A stretch of 64,000 nucleotides of DNA, from NCBI GenBank assembly GCA_024372495.1, contig CP099977.1, positions 3,968,001 to 4,032,000 of the forward strand, given 5' to 3'. The stretch's first letter is position 1, and each line of letters begins with the position of its first letter. Positions 27,269 through 36,202 of the stretch are shown in pieces. The notes under the pieces are model-generated. The model saw only the letters and a program-made list of their open reading frames with translations, was not told where the DNA came from and ran no database searches. Source of the DNA: Pseudarthrobacter sp. Fe7. GTDB taxonomy: Bacteria; Actinomycetota; Actinomycetes; Actinomycetales; Micrococcaceae. Position numbers and translations under genes: made by a program.

Positions 27269-28419
27269 TGCTTCTGCCTTTCAGCTGTTGAGGAAGACGT
27301 GAGTGATCCGGTGAGGTTGTCTGCTGGGGAAACTTCGACCCACGCCTGCCGCGCAGCCGAGGTGACGACTGCATCCGTGATGAGGGCTGCCCGTAGTCCG
27401 TCCCGGAAGGTGGGCAGGCCCTCCGGTTCTTGGCCGTGGACGGCCGCGTATACGTCCGCGACGAACGCGTTGAAGCTGTCCTGGTATCCCTGGGGGTGGC
27501 CCGGGGGAAGTCTGGCGTACCGCCGGCCGCCCGGCGTCGTGAGTGTTTGTGGACCGACCGGAATCTCCGAACGTGAGTCACTGCGGCCGACGTGCAGGGT
27601 GTCCGGCCGTTCCTGGTTGAAGCTGAATGTCGCTTCGGTTCCATCGAAGGAGAACCAGAGCCGGTTCTTCCTGCCGGGACTGACTTGGCTGACCACCAGG
27701 GATCCGGTGGCACCCTTGTCCGTCTCGAACAGGAGCGTGGCGCCGTCCTCGGTGGCAACGGAGGACAGCTGTCCGCCGGTTTCGCGTTGCTCGTATGCCC
27801 TGCTGGTCTTGGCAACAAGCCTGGTGATTCTGTGTCCGGTGGTGAACTCCATCAGGTCACACCAGTGCACGCCGATGTCACCGAACGCCCTGGAGGCTCC
27901 GCCGATCGTTGAATCGACCCGCCAGTTCGTGGCCTCCGCGCCGACCAGCCAGTCCTGCAGGTAGGAACCGTGCAGGAGCCAGAGCCGGCCGGCGTCGCCG
28001 CGGAGGATCCGGTCGCGGGCCTCGCGGACGGCCGGATAGAACCGGTAGACGAAGGGCACGCCGGTGACGACACCGGCCTGGTCCGCGAGGGCTGTCAGCT
28101 CCAAAGCGTCAGCAACGCTTGTGGCCAGTGGCTTTTCGCAGATGACTGCTTTTCCTGCCGCAATGGCCTTGCGGGCAAGGTCGGCGTGCGTGGCATTCGG
28201 GGTGCAGATGTGGATCACATCCACATCTGCCCGTGCGATCAGGGCTTCAGGCGATTCGGCTGCGGTTCGGGCGCCGAGCGCGGACGCTGCGGCTTCGGCG
28301 GAAGCCTGGCTGCTCCCGGCGACTGCGGTGACTTCCCCGCCTGCTGCCCGGACCGCATGGGCGTGGACAGAACCCATGAAACCTGTTCCGATAATTCCGG
28401 CCCGTAGTTGGAAAGTCAC
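27265..28419 (-). CDS. Gfo/Idh/MocA-family oxidoreductase
   Basis: A 384-residue paralogue of the dehydrogenase at 25.2 kb. It has the Rossmann motif RAGIIGTGFMGSVHAHAV, the VICEKPLATS active-site segment, and a C-domain with FGDIGVHWCDLMEF. It starts five bases after the permease gene stop and overlaps the isomerase start by four bases, so all are co-transcribed. Its substrate is not known. Confidence 0.88.
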   Translation of the reverse strand: MTFQLRAGIIGTGFMGSVHAHAVRAAGGEVTAVAGSSQASAEAAASALGARTAAESPEALIARADVDVIHICTPNATHADLARKAIAAGKAVICEKPLATSVADALELTALADQAGVVTGVPFVYRFYPAVREARDRILRGDAGRLWLLHGSYLQDWLVGAEATNWRVDSTIGGASRAFGDIGVHWCDLMEFTTGHRITRLVAKTSRAYEQRETGGQLSSVATEDGATLLFETDKGATGSLVVSQVSPGRKNRLWFSFDGTEATFSFNQERPDTLHVGRSDSRSEIPVGPQTLTTPGGRRYARLPPGHPQGYQDSFNAFVADVYAAVHGQEPEGLPTFRDGLRAALITDAVVTSAARQAWVEVSPADNLTGSLTSSSTAERQKQ

Positions 28420-28424
28420 GGGTG

Positions 28425-29411
28425 CTACTTCTTACGGGCGAGGGCGACGGCGAGGATTATGATCGCGCCGCGGACCACCTGCTGCTGGCTACTGTCGAGT
28501 CCGGCGAGGATCAGCCCGTTGTTGATCAGGCCGATCAGGAGGGCGCCGAAGAGGGTGCCGATGATGGAGCCGAACCCGCCGAAGAGGCTGGTTCCGCCCA
28601 GGATGACGGCGGCGATGGCGGAGAGTTCGTCTCCCGATCCCCACTGGAACCGTCCGGACTGCAGCCGGCCGGCGTAGAGCATGCCGGCGACGCTGGCCAC
28701 CATGCCCGAGATGAGGAGCACCTGGAACTTGATGCGCTTGGTATTGATGCCGGTGAACTCTGCGGCGTTGCGGTTGCCTCCTGTGGCCAGGACCTGGCGG
28801 CCGAACCTCGTGCGGTTCAGCACGACGGCGCCGATGGCCACGAAGATGGCACTCCAGACCACCAGGCCCGGAACAGGACCGAAGTTGCCGGATCCAAACA
28901 CAGTGTTGAACGTGTCGTTCAGGATGGGCTGGGGTGCTGACGCCGTGATCCACTGGGCGACGCCGACGGCGATTCCCAGCATGCCAAGCGTCACCAGGAA
29001 CGATGGGATGCCAAGGAGGCTGACCAGGGCACCGTTGATCGATCCGACGACGAGCCCGACGGCGAGGCCGGCCAGGATGCCGGGGACCAGGCCCCACTGG
29101 GAGAGCGCCATTGCGGTGCAGACACTGGAGAGGCCGGCCACGGATCCGACGCTCAGGTCGATTTCTGCGCAGGCGATCACGTATGTCATACCGACGGCGA
29201 TGACGGTAATGGTGGCTGTCTGCCGGAAGATGTTCAGCAGGTTGTTCGGCGACAGGAAGCCCTGGTCGCGGAGCAGAACGGCGAAGAAGAGGAAGACAAC
29301 GACGAAGCCGATGTAGATGACGTAGCGCCGCCAGTCGAGTTCCTTGAGGATAGCGCCGAAATTACGGGGTGCCGCGGTGTCCCGGGGCGCGATGGTGTTT
29401 GCCTTGCTCAC
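28425..29411 (-). CDS. Sugar ABC transporter permease (RbsC type)
   Basis: A 328-residue membrane protein with about nine spans. Family marks are LSPNNLLNIFRQTATITVIAVGMTYVIACAEIDLSVGSVAGL and the EAA-like GRQVLATGGNRNAAEFTGINTKRIKF. Two bases separate it from the ATPase gene. Confidence 0.9.
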   Translation of the reverse strand: MSKANTIAPRDTAAPRNFGAILKELDWRRYVIYIGFVVVFLFFAVLLRDQGFLSPNNLLNIFRQTATITVIAVGMTYVIACAEIDLSVGSVAGLSSVCTAMALSQWGLVPGILAGLAVGLVVGSINGALVSLLGIPSFLVTLGMLGIAVGVAQWITASAPQPILNDTFNTVFGSGNFGPVPGLVVWSAIFVAIGAVVLNRTRFGRQVLATGGNRNAAEFTGINTKRIKFQVLLISGMVASVAGMLYAGRLQSGRFQWGSGDELSAIAAVILGGTSLFGGFGSIIGTLFGALLIGLINNGLILAGLDSSQQQVVRGAIIILAVALARKK

Positions 29412-29413
29412 TT

Positions 29414-30922
29414 TCAGACTCCCTGTACTGCGAGTTGGAGATATTCCTCGTCAGCGATCTCGCTGCGGGGGATGTCACGGATGATGGAGCCGTCCTTGAC
29501 GACGAGGACGCGGTCGCTGACCGCGAGTAGTTCGGGGTACTCGGAGGAGATGACGATGACGGCCTTGCCTGCACTGGCAAGCTCCCGGATCATGTCCAGA
29601 ATTTCGCTTTTGGTGCCGATGTCGACGCCGGCCGTTGGCTCGTCCAGGATCAGGATGTCCGGGTCGGTGCCCAACCACTTGGCAATGACCACCTTCTGCT
29701 GGTTGCCGCCCGAAAGGAGCCGCACCGGGCGGTGGGGGTGGGCGACCTTCACTGCGAACCTTTTGATCAGTGACGAGGACAACTCCTTGGCCTTGGCGCC
29801 GTCTAGGAAGGGTCCCCGCTGAATCCGGCCAAGCAGCGGCAGCAGCAGGTTGTCCTGGACGGAGTGTTCCAAGACGAGGCCCTGGGCCCGGCGGTCCTCC
29901 GGGATGAGGGCAACTCCGGCGTTGATGGCCTGCTGCGGCGTGCCAAGGTTGACCTTCTTGCCCCGCAGGAGGATTTCGCCGCTGTCAATCTTGTCAATGC
30001 CAAAGAGAGCACGGGCCAGCTCGGTCCGTCCGCTGCCCATCAGCCCCGCCAGGCCGAGGATTTCGCCGGGCCGGAGCGCGAACGAGACGTCCCGCACCCG
30101 GTGGCCTGCATTCAATCCGCGGACTTCCAGCAGCGGCGCCCCATCGTGGGCTTCATGATCACGCGCACGATAGGAAAGCTGGCCCTCGATCTTCTTGCCG
30201 ACGATGCCTTCCACGATCTGTTCGGGAGTGACGTCCGTCAGCGCCGCGGTGAGGAGGTGGCGGCCGTCGCGGAGGATGGTGATCCGATCCGCCAGCCTGT
30301 ACACCTCGTCCATGCGGTGGGAGATATAGATGATCGAGATGCCGCGCTGTTTGAGGCGGTCAATCAGTTCGAAGAGCGCTTCGGACTCATGCCGGGCAAG
30401 GCTGGCAGTGGGCTCATCCATGATGAGCACCTGTGCATTCTGGGCGAGTGCCTTGGCGATTTCGGTCAGCTGCCAGTATGCAGTGCCCAGCCGCGAGACC
30501 ACGGCGCGCGGGTCGACGTCGACCTCCATCTCACTGAACACTTCCCTGGCCCGGCGCACCGCGGCACGGTCGTCGATGAGCCCGCCCGTGCCCAGCGGTT
30601 CGGCGGCGAGGAAAATGTTCTGCGCAACGGTCAGGCTCGGTACCAGGCTGAACTCCTGGAAGACCATTCCGATCCCGGCGGCCTTCGCATCCTGGATCGA
30701 ATTGATGGCAGTCGGCTTGCCGCCGATAAGGATCTCGCCGGCCTCCGCCTGGTAGACGCCCTGGAGGATCTTCATGAGCGTGGACTTCCCTGCGCCGTTG
30801 CCCCCTGCGAGCGCGTGGACCTCACCCTTGCGGACGTCGAAACTGACGTCCTTCAATACGGGAACGCCGTTGAAGCTCTTGGAGATCGAGCGCATTTCGA
30901 CGACATTGTCTGCGGTATTCAT
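29414..30922 (-). CDS. Sugar ABC transporter ATP-binding protein (RbsA type, double cassette)
   Basis: A 502-residue protein with two ABC cassettes, the usual layout for ribose, xylose or inositol importers. The first has GGNGAGKST and a normal Walker B (VLIMDEPTASL). The second has a degenerate P-loop (GLMGSGRTELARALFG) with the signature LSGGNQQKVVIAKWL, as in RbsA. Its place between binding-protein and permease genes is standard. Confidence 0.92.
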   Translation of the reverse strand: MNTADNVVEMRSISKSFNGVPVLKDVSFDVRKGEVHALAGGNGAGKSTLMKILQGVYQAEAGEILIGGKPTAINSIQDAKAAGIGMVFQEFSLVPSLTVAQNIFLAAEPLGTGGLIDDRAAVRRAREVFSEMEVDVDPRAVVSRLGTAYWQLTEIAKALAQNAQVLIMDEPTASLARHESEALFELIDRLKQRGISIIYISHRMDEVYRLADRITILRDGRHLLTAALTDVTPEQIVEGIVGKKIEGQLSYRARDHEAHDGAPLLEVRGLNAGHRVRDVSFALRPGEILGLAGLMGSGRTELARALFGIDKIDSGEILLRGKKVNLGTPQQAINAGVALIPEDRRAQGLVLEHSVQDNLLLPLLGRIQRGPFLDGAKAKELSSSLIKRFAVKVAHPHRPVRLLSGGNQQKVVIAKWLGTDPDILILDEPTAGVDIGTKSEILDMIRELASAGKAVIVISSEYPELLAVSDRVLVVKDGSIIRDIPRSEIADEEYLQLAVQGV

Positions 30923-30976
30923 CGTTGCCCTTTCGGCGCGGTGCGGGAGCCTGACCCCCGCACCGCCGGTTCTTGG

Positions 30977-32137
30977 CTACTTCTTGTAGGAGTCCTGGAT
31001 GTCCTTCGGGGCGTCCTCGTGGTAGACCTGCTTCCAGGCGTCGAGCACGTTGGAGTGGTCAACCGGAAGGGCGCTCAGCGCCACGTAGGCGGGTGCTTTC
31101 TTGCCGATGAGCGCCCCTGCGGCCAGCCGCGCTTCCGTGACACCCTGGTCGAACGGAACCTGCGCTCCGAGGCCGACGACGAGTTCGTCCTTGGCCAGGG
31201 CGATCGCGACGTTCTTGCCGAGGTCCTCCGTGGCAATCTTCAGGTCCGGCCGGCCGGCGGCGCGGGCTGCGGCCATGACACCTTCTGCGGGAACATCCCA
31301 GACCGCCCAGATTCCGGACAGGTCGGCGTATTTGCTGAGCATTGCGTTCGCAGCAGCCTGGGCATCTCCGGCGAAGTCCGGACCGGCAATTCCCTTTTCC
31401 TCGACAATCTTGATATCCGGGTATTCCTTGGTAATCGTGTCCTTGAATCCCTGGTAGCGCTGCTTGGTCACGAAGAAATCGGCCTGGTGGAAAATAACCC
31501 CGATCTTCCCCTTGCCACCGAGCGCTTTAGCCATTTGGTGGGCGGAGACCACGCCGTTGCCGTAGTTGTCGGCAGAAACAACAGAGACATAGTCCTGGCC
31601 GGCAGTCAGTCCTTGCGGGATGTTGTCCATGAAGACGAGCTTGGCGCCGGCAGCCGCGGCTTTCTTGTAGGCGGAGGCCGTAGCCACGGGATCTGTGGGG
31701 ATCGAGACGATAATGTTCGGGTTCTGCGACATGACCGTCTCGATGTCCGAGACCTGCTTGTCCGGCTTGAAGTTCGCGTCAGTGGTGGCGATGACCTTGA
31801 TACCGAGCTTTTCAAACTCGGACTTCAGTCCGTTGATCTGGGCGGTGGCCCAGTCGTTGCCGCCGTAGTGCATCACGATGGCTGCCTTGGCGTTGAGCGT
31901 CTTGACCTTTTGAATCTCGTCAGGAGTGAGGTCTGCTGCGGACGCCGGAGAGGGCGTCTCGCCGTTGGGCCCCTTGCTCATGACCTGACCCTTGATCTGG
32001 TCAAGGGCCTGCTGGGCCTTGTTGGACACGCCGGCGTCGGGAGCATTGGACGTGCCCGTGCTCGAACTGCTGCAGGACGCGACGGAAAGGGACAGGACTG
32101 CGGCAACGGCCACGAGGGGAAGCCTGCGGATCATCAT
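30977..32137 (-). CDS. Sugar ABC transporter substrate-binding lipoprotein (RbsB type)
   Basis: A 386-residue solute receptor of the periplasmic-binding-protein type I fold. The N-terminus MMIRRLPLVAVAAVLSLSVASC is a lipoprotein signal with the acylated Cys at about residue 22, followed by a Ser/Thr-rich linker. Family segments include VSIPTDPVATASAYKKAAAAG, LVFMDNIPQG and GIWAVWDVPAEGVMAAARAAG. The ligand is probably a monosaccharide or cyclitol. Confidence 0.9.
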   Translation of the reverse strand: MMIRRLPLVAVAAVLSLSVASCSSSSTGTSNAPDAGVSNKAQQALDQIKGQVMSKGPNGETPSPASAADLTPDEIQKVKTLNAKAAIVMHYGGNDWATAQINGLKSEFEKLGIKVIATTDANFKPDKQVSDIETVMSQNPNIIVSIPTDPVATASAYKKAAAAGAKLVFMDNIPQGLTAGQDYVSVVSADNYGNGVVSAHQMAKALGGKGKIGVIFHQADFFVTKQRYQGFKDTITKEYPDIKIVEEKGIAGPDFAGDAQAAANAMLSKYADLSGIWAVWDVPAEGVMAAARAAGRPDLKIATEDLGKNVAIALAKDELVVGLGAQVPFDQGVTEARLAAGALIGKKAPAYVALSALPVDHSNVLDAWKQVYHEDAPKDIQDSYKK

Positions 32138-32182
32138 TGTTCTCCAGTGCTTGGGATGGATGGGGTGGATGCCTGGGATAGC

Positions 32183-32665
32183 TCAGGCGAGGGCGATAGC
32201 AAGGGCCGGTGGAACCGGGGACAGGACGAGCCCGCCGGAGGCCGCGGCTGTGCGGATGGCAGTGGCCTTGTCTGAAGCTCCCAGGAGCGCCTCTGCATGT
32301 AATTTGTCGACGAAGAAGCCCAAGGAACACGGTCCGTGGTGGGCTTGAACCCAGTTCACGGCCTCGTTGGCCGCCTTCGCCATGTCACCGGCCACTTCCC
32401 GGGCCGGGCCGGGAATGGTGGACACTGACGCGGGTTTGCCCGAGTTGTCGACGGAGACCACCAGGCTTGCCCATAGGCGGTCGTCGTCGAAGACTCCGGC
32501 GACCGCCGAAGATCCGGCAGTGACAAAGGCGCGGACAGCGGCTGCCAGATCACCGGGCGCCGCATCCTTCAGGAGCACTTCGAGATTTGCCCACTGGGTT
32601 TGGTCGACGTCACGGAGTCCGGCCTTGGGATCAAGCGCGAGTGCGTGGACGATCGGGTCGGGCAT
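32183..32665 (-). CDS. Hypothetical protein of the sugar operon
   Basis: Not recognised. A 160-residue soluble protein from ATG 32665, which has GGAAAGGGAG upstream; an in-frame ATG six codons earlier is less well placed. It is rich in Ala and Asp with no signal peptide. Its position as first gene after the triple LacI operator, ahead of the binding-protein gene, implies co-regulation with the transporter. The C-terminal half (GFFVDKLHAEALLGASDKATAIR) looks globular. Confidence 0.7.
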   Translation of the reverse strand: MPDPIVHALALDPKAGLRDVDQTQWANLEVLLKDAAPGDLAAAVRAFVTAGSSAVAGVFDDDRLWASLVVSVDNSGKPASVSTIPGPAREVAGDMAKAANEAVNWVQAHHGPCSLGFFVDKLHAEALLGASDKATAIRTAAASGGLVLSPVPPALAIALA

Positions 32666-32698
32666 CGCGCTCCCTTTCCTCATTGAAATGTTTGGATT

Positions 32699-32756
32699 CG
32701 TAAACGTTCACGAGGTGACCGTAAACGTTTACGGACATCATCGTAAACGTTTACGG
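32699..32756. promoter_or_regulatory. Three tandem LacI-family operators
   Basis: Three copies of the palindrome CGTAAACGTTTACG lie at 32699-32712 (with one C for T), 32720-32733 and 32742-32755. Their centres are 21 and 22 bases apart, about two helical turns, so bound dimers would sit on one face. The array lies between the divergent operon start (32665) and lacI (32878). It almost certainly binds the LacI protein encoded next to it and probably controls both directions. Confidence 0.88.
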
Positions 32757-32877
32757 AGATAAGTGTCAAGGGTCACATCCACAGCTCTTTCAGCGGATGC
32801 GGAAGTACGGCCCGACGTAAGATCGAATGGCACGGAACCGGGAGGTTCCAACCGTGAAATGCAAGACAGGAGTGAGC

Positions 32878-33946
32878 ATGGCAGGCGCAGCTGTTCCCCG
32901 TGAGGCGAACGAGAGGCTACCGGACGCCCCACCACGCCGGAAGCCCACCATCAACGATGTGGCGAGCATCGCCGGCGTCTCCTTCGGCACAGTCTCGCGG
33001 GTACTCAATGACGCACCGGACGTGAGTGCGGCAACGCGGCAACGGGTTCTGCAGGTGATCAAGGACATCGGGTACCGCAGGAACCGGGCAGCCACGGCGC
33101 TGGTCACCAGCCGGTCAACCTCCATAGGCATACTTTCCGACGGCTCCCCGCGGTTCGGCCCGGTGGGGACGCTCATGGCCCTGGAAAATGTTGCACGCAG
33201 GAAGGGCTACGCCACAACAGTCATCAGCGTCGAGCGGCCCTACGGAGAGTCGGTCCAGGCCGCCCTGGACACCTTGGACGATACCGGCGTGGGGGGAATC
33301 ATCGTCATCGCCCCGGTGGTGGAGATGGCAGCAGCCGTATGGAATGCCACCTGCCGTGTACCGGTGGAGATGATCGCCGCAGGAGCATCGTCAACTCCCA
33401 ACGTCTTCTCATACTCAGAGAACCAGGAGTTGGGTGCACGGCTGGCCACCCAGCACCTGATAGACCTGGGCCACACCGACATCGCCCACTTCGCCGGCTC
33501 CATGGACTGGTTCGACGGCCGGGTCCGCAAGCGCGGGTGGGAGGCGGCGCTTCGCGACGCCGGACTCGCACCAGGGCTGTGCCTCGAAGGCGACTGGAGC
33601 CCCCGGTGGGCCTATGAGACCGCCCTCCAGCCTGGTGCGGGAACACAACGTACCCAAGGCCATCTTCGCCGCCAGCGACCACACGGCCCTCGGGCTGATA
33701 CGCGCCTTCGCCGAAAATGGAATCCGGGTACCGGAGGACTTGAGCGTGGTCGGTTTCGACGACATCGAAGGTTCGGACTACTTCCTGCCTCCCCTGACCA
33801 CTGTCCGCCAAGACTTCACGGCCTTGGCGCTCATGAGCATGGAAGTGCTCCTGGGCGCCATGGAAGGGCGGGATGTGGACCGCACCCCGATCGCACCCAC
33901 CCTTGTTGTCCGCGACAGCGCCCGCCAAGCCGCCTCCCGCAAGTAG
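32878..33946 (+). CDS. LacI-family transcriptional regulator (one frame break)
   Basis: About 355 residues from ATG 32878 (AGGAG before it). The LacI helix-turn-helix PTINDVASIAGVSFGTVSRVLN is preceded by a 20-residue tail. The hinge (RRNRAATALVTSRS) and sugar-binding core (AIFAASDHTALGLIRAFAENG, DLSVVGFDDIEGSDYFLPPLTTVRQ) follow. An extra C at 33628-33634 (CAGCTG read as CAGCCTG) breaks the frame after ETALQ. It probably represses the sugar operon and itself via the three upstream operators. Confidence 0.88.
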
Positions 33947-33949
33947 GAC

Positions 33950-33996
33950 GGGAGGACGACGGCGGCACTTGCCTCCCGGCGTCGTTCTTCCTACCC
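33950..33996 (+). terminator. Hairpin after lacI
   Basis: GAGGACGACGGC pairs imperfectly with GGCGTCGTTCTTC around a loop containing CACTTGCCTCC, starting four bases after the lacI stop. It is related in sequence to the hairpin at 24.8 kb. Confidence 0.6.
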
Positions 33997-34098
33997 TGCC
34001 CGGCCGCCCGTCCGCCAACACCTACGGGTGCAGAACAATGTCGTAGGCATCGCCTAGAGTAATTTCGACGACGTGACGCACCAAACACGGGACCCCCA

Positions 34099-35543
34099 AT
34101 GGACTTCTACGCAATCAATTCCCTGCGGGAGAACCATGCAGGCTGGTCACTGCTCCGCGCCCAAAATGCGCCCCTGGCACTGGCGTTTTTCACGGCCGCG
34201 TTCACGGGTCCAAATCAGCGCAACCTGGGCCGGCAGGAGCTGATCGATGTCCTGGATGACGTGCTGTTCGGCCTCCGCGACAGCGAAGGCGAGGACAGAT
34301 TCCCCCGTCCCGCAGGTGAATACCTTGATGACTGGGCGGCCGACGACCGCCAATGGCTACGGAAGCACTACGTCCCCGGCGAGGACGAACCCCATTACGA
34401 TCTCACCGCGGCTGCGGAGGACGTGGTCCGCTGGGTTGAGAACCTGCGCGGGCGGGACTTCGTCGCAACCCAATCCAGGCTCACAAGCATCTTCGCGGTA
34501 CTGAAACAGCTGGTGCAGCAGTCCGAGACGGACCCGGAGGTGCGGCTCGCAGAGCCTGCAGCGCCAGCGGGACGGGATCGACGCCGAGATGCAACGGATC
34601 CGCGACGGCAACATCCGCGTTATGACCGGTCCGGAAGCATTGGACCACTTCCAGCAGCTCACGGCCCTGGCCAAGGACCTGCTTTCCGACTTCCGCGAGG
34701 TGGAGCAGAACTTCCGCAAACTGGACCGACAGGTGCGCGAGCAGATCGCCATGTGGGACGGCACGCAGGGTGAACTGTTGGAGTCCATTTTCGACAACCA
34801 GCAGGACATCAGCAGTTCCCTCCAGGGGCGCACGTTCCAGGGGTTCTGGGACTACCTGATGTCACCCCGCCTCCGCACCGAGCCTGCAGGACCTGCTTCA
34901 GCGCGCCACCCGGATCGAAGCCCTGGCCAACGCGGACGGCCTGAATGCGCTGGCCAACCTCCACCAGGACTGGCTTCCCGCCGTTGAACAGACCCAAGCC
35001 ACGGTCCGCCAGCTTTCCCAACAGATGCGCCGGCTCCTGGACGACAAGGTGTTCCTTGAGAACAAACGCATCATGCAGCTGATCCGCAGCATCGAATCCG
35101 GTGCGCTGGGCACTCGGGAGGCGCCGCCGTCGGGCGCTTTCATGGAAATTGACGCCCCAACCGTGGACGTGGTGCTGCCCTTTGAACGGCCCCTTTATGA
35201 GCCCAGCCGCAAAATGCTGGTGAACGACGCCGTCGAAACGGCCGACGACGCCGACGTGGACGCCTCGGCCCTGTTCGGCCAGTTCTTCGTGGACAAGGAA
35301 CGCCTGCAGGCCAACATTAACGCCATTCTGGCGGAGGCGGAGCAGGCCACCCTCGCCGAAGTCACGGCAGAGTACCCCCTCTCCCAAGGCTTGGCGGAGG
35401 TGGTGGCGTATTACCGCCTGGCCACCGAATCGGACTGGGCCACCATCAACCCGGAACACTCCCAGCGCCTGTCCTGGCAGCTGCCGGACGGCTCCATCCG
35501 CGAAGCCACCATCGAACAGATCATCTTCGGAAGGCCGGCATGA
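34099..35543 (+). CDS. jetA: Wadjet anti-plasmid protein JetA (DUF3375; two frame breaks)
   Basis: About 480 residues, the usual size of DUF3375/MksF-like JetA, the kleisin-type subunit of the Wadjet SMC complex that extrudes and cleaves small circular DNA. The start MDFYAINSLRENHAGWSLLRAQNAPLALAFF is canonical. Coiled-coil and helical segments dominate and the end GSIREATIEQIIFGRPA is typical. Two extra bases at 34552-34558 and 34880-34886, both GAGCTGCAG read as GAGCCTGCAG, split it into three frames. The stop overlaps the jetB start by four bases. Confidence 0.92.
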
Positions 35544-36202
35544 ACGTCCCCGCCACAGCTGACACTGAAGCCCGCACGCCCGAGGAGCTTCCCGCCGTCG
35601 TTACCCGGCTCTTCAAGGGCGTGCTGTACGCGGAGAACGACGAGAAGCTGTGGCAGTCCCTGCTCGGGCTGACCTCGCACGTGCGCGACTACGTGGCCGT
35701 GCTGGGCCTGGACTTGGTCCTGGACGAGTCCGAAGGCTACGCGTTCCTGCGGTCCAAGGATGATCCGGACGGCACGCTCCCCCGGCTCATAGCCCGCCGC
35801 TCCCTGACCTTCAACGTCAGCCTTCTGCTGGCCCTGCTCCGCCGGCGCATGATGGAGTTCGACATCAACAGCAGCGAGGTGCGGCTCATCATGAGCGAAC
35901 AGGAGATCGCGGACATGGTCTCGGTGTTCCTGCCCGAATCCAGCAACGAGGCCCGTGTCCTGGACCGGCTGGGGGCTGACATCAAGAAAGTGGTGGAGCT
36001 CGGTTTCCTGCGCAAGCTCCGGGGGCAGACGGACACGTACGAGGTGGCACGGATCCTGAAGGCGTACGTGGATGCGCAGTGGTTGGAAGAGTTCGACGCA
36101 CGGCTGGATGACTACCTCCGGACGCTCGCCGGCGAGCCGCCCGGCTCTGCGGAGCCGGCCAGGGCAACCGACGCCGCACGCACAATTGGGGAGGACCAGT
36201 GA
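35540..36202 (+). CDS. jetB: Wadjet anti-plasmid protein JetB (DUF4194)
   Basis: A 220-residue KITE-type subunit. Winged-helix features LLALLRRRMMEFDINSSEVRLIMSEQEIADMV and GFLRKLRGQTDTYEVARILKAYVDAQWL match DUF4194. It overlaps jetA and jetC by four bases each, so the operon is tightly coupled. The frame is intact. Confidence 0.92.
   Translation: MNVPATADTEARTPEELPAVVTRLFKGVLYAENDEKLWQSLLGLTSHVRDYVAVLGLDLVLDESEGYAFLRSKDDPDGTLPRLIARRSLTFNVSLLLALLRRRMMEFDINSSEVRLIMSEQEIADMVSVFLPESSNEARVLDRLGADIKKVVELGFLRKLRGQTDTYEVARILKAYVDAQWLEEFDARLDDYLRTLAGEPPGSAEPARATDAARTIGEDQ

Noticed and set aside
29864..32275. 803-residue plus-strand ORF opposite the sugar ABC genes
   Set aside because: It is a shadow of the three intact minus-strand transporter genes.
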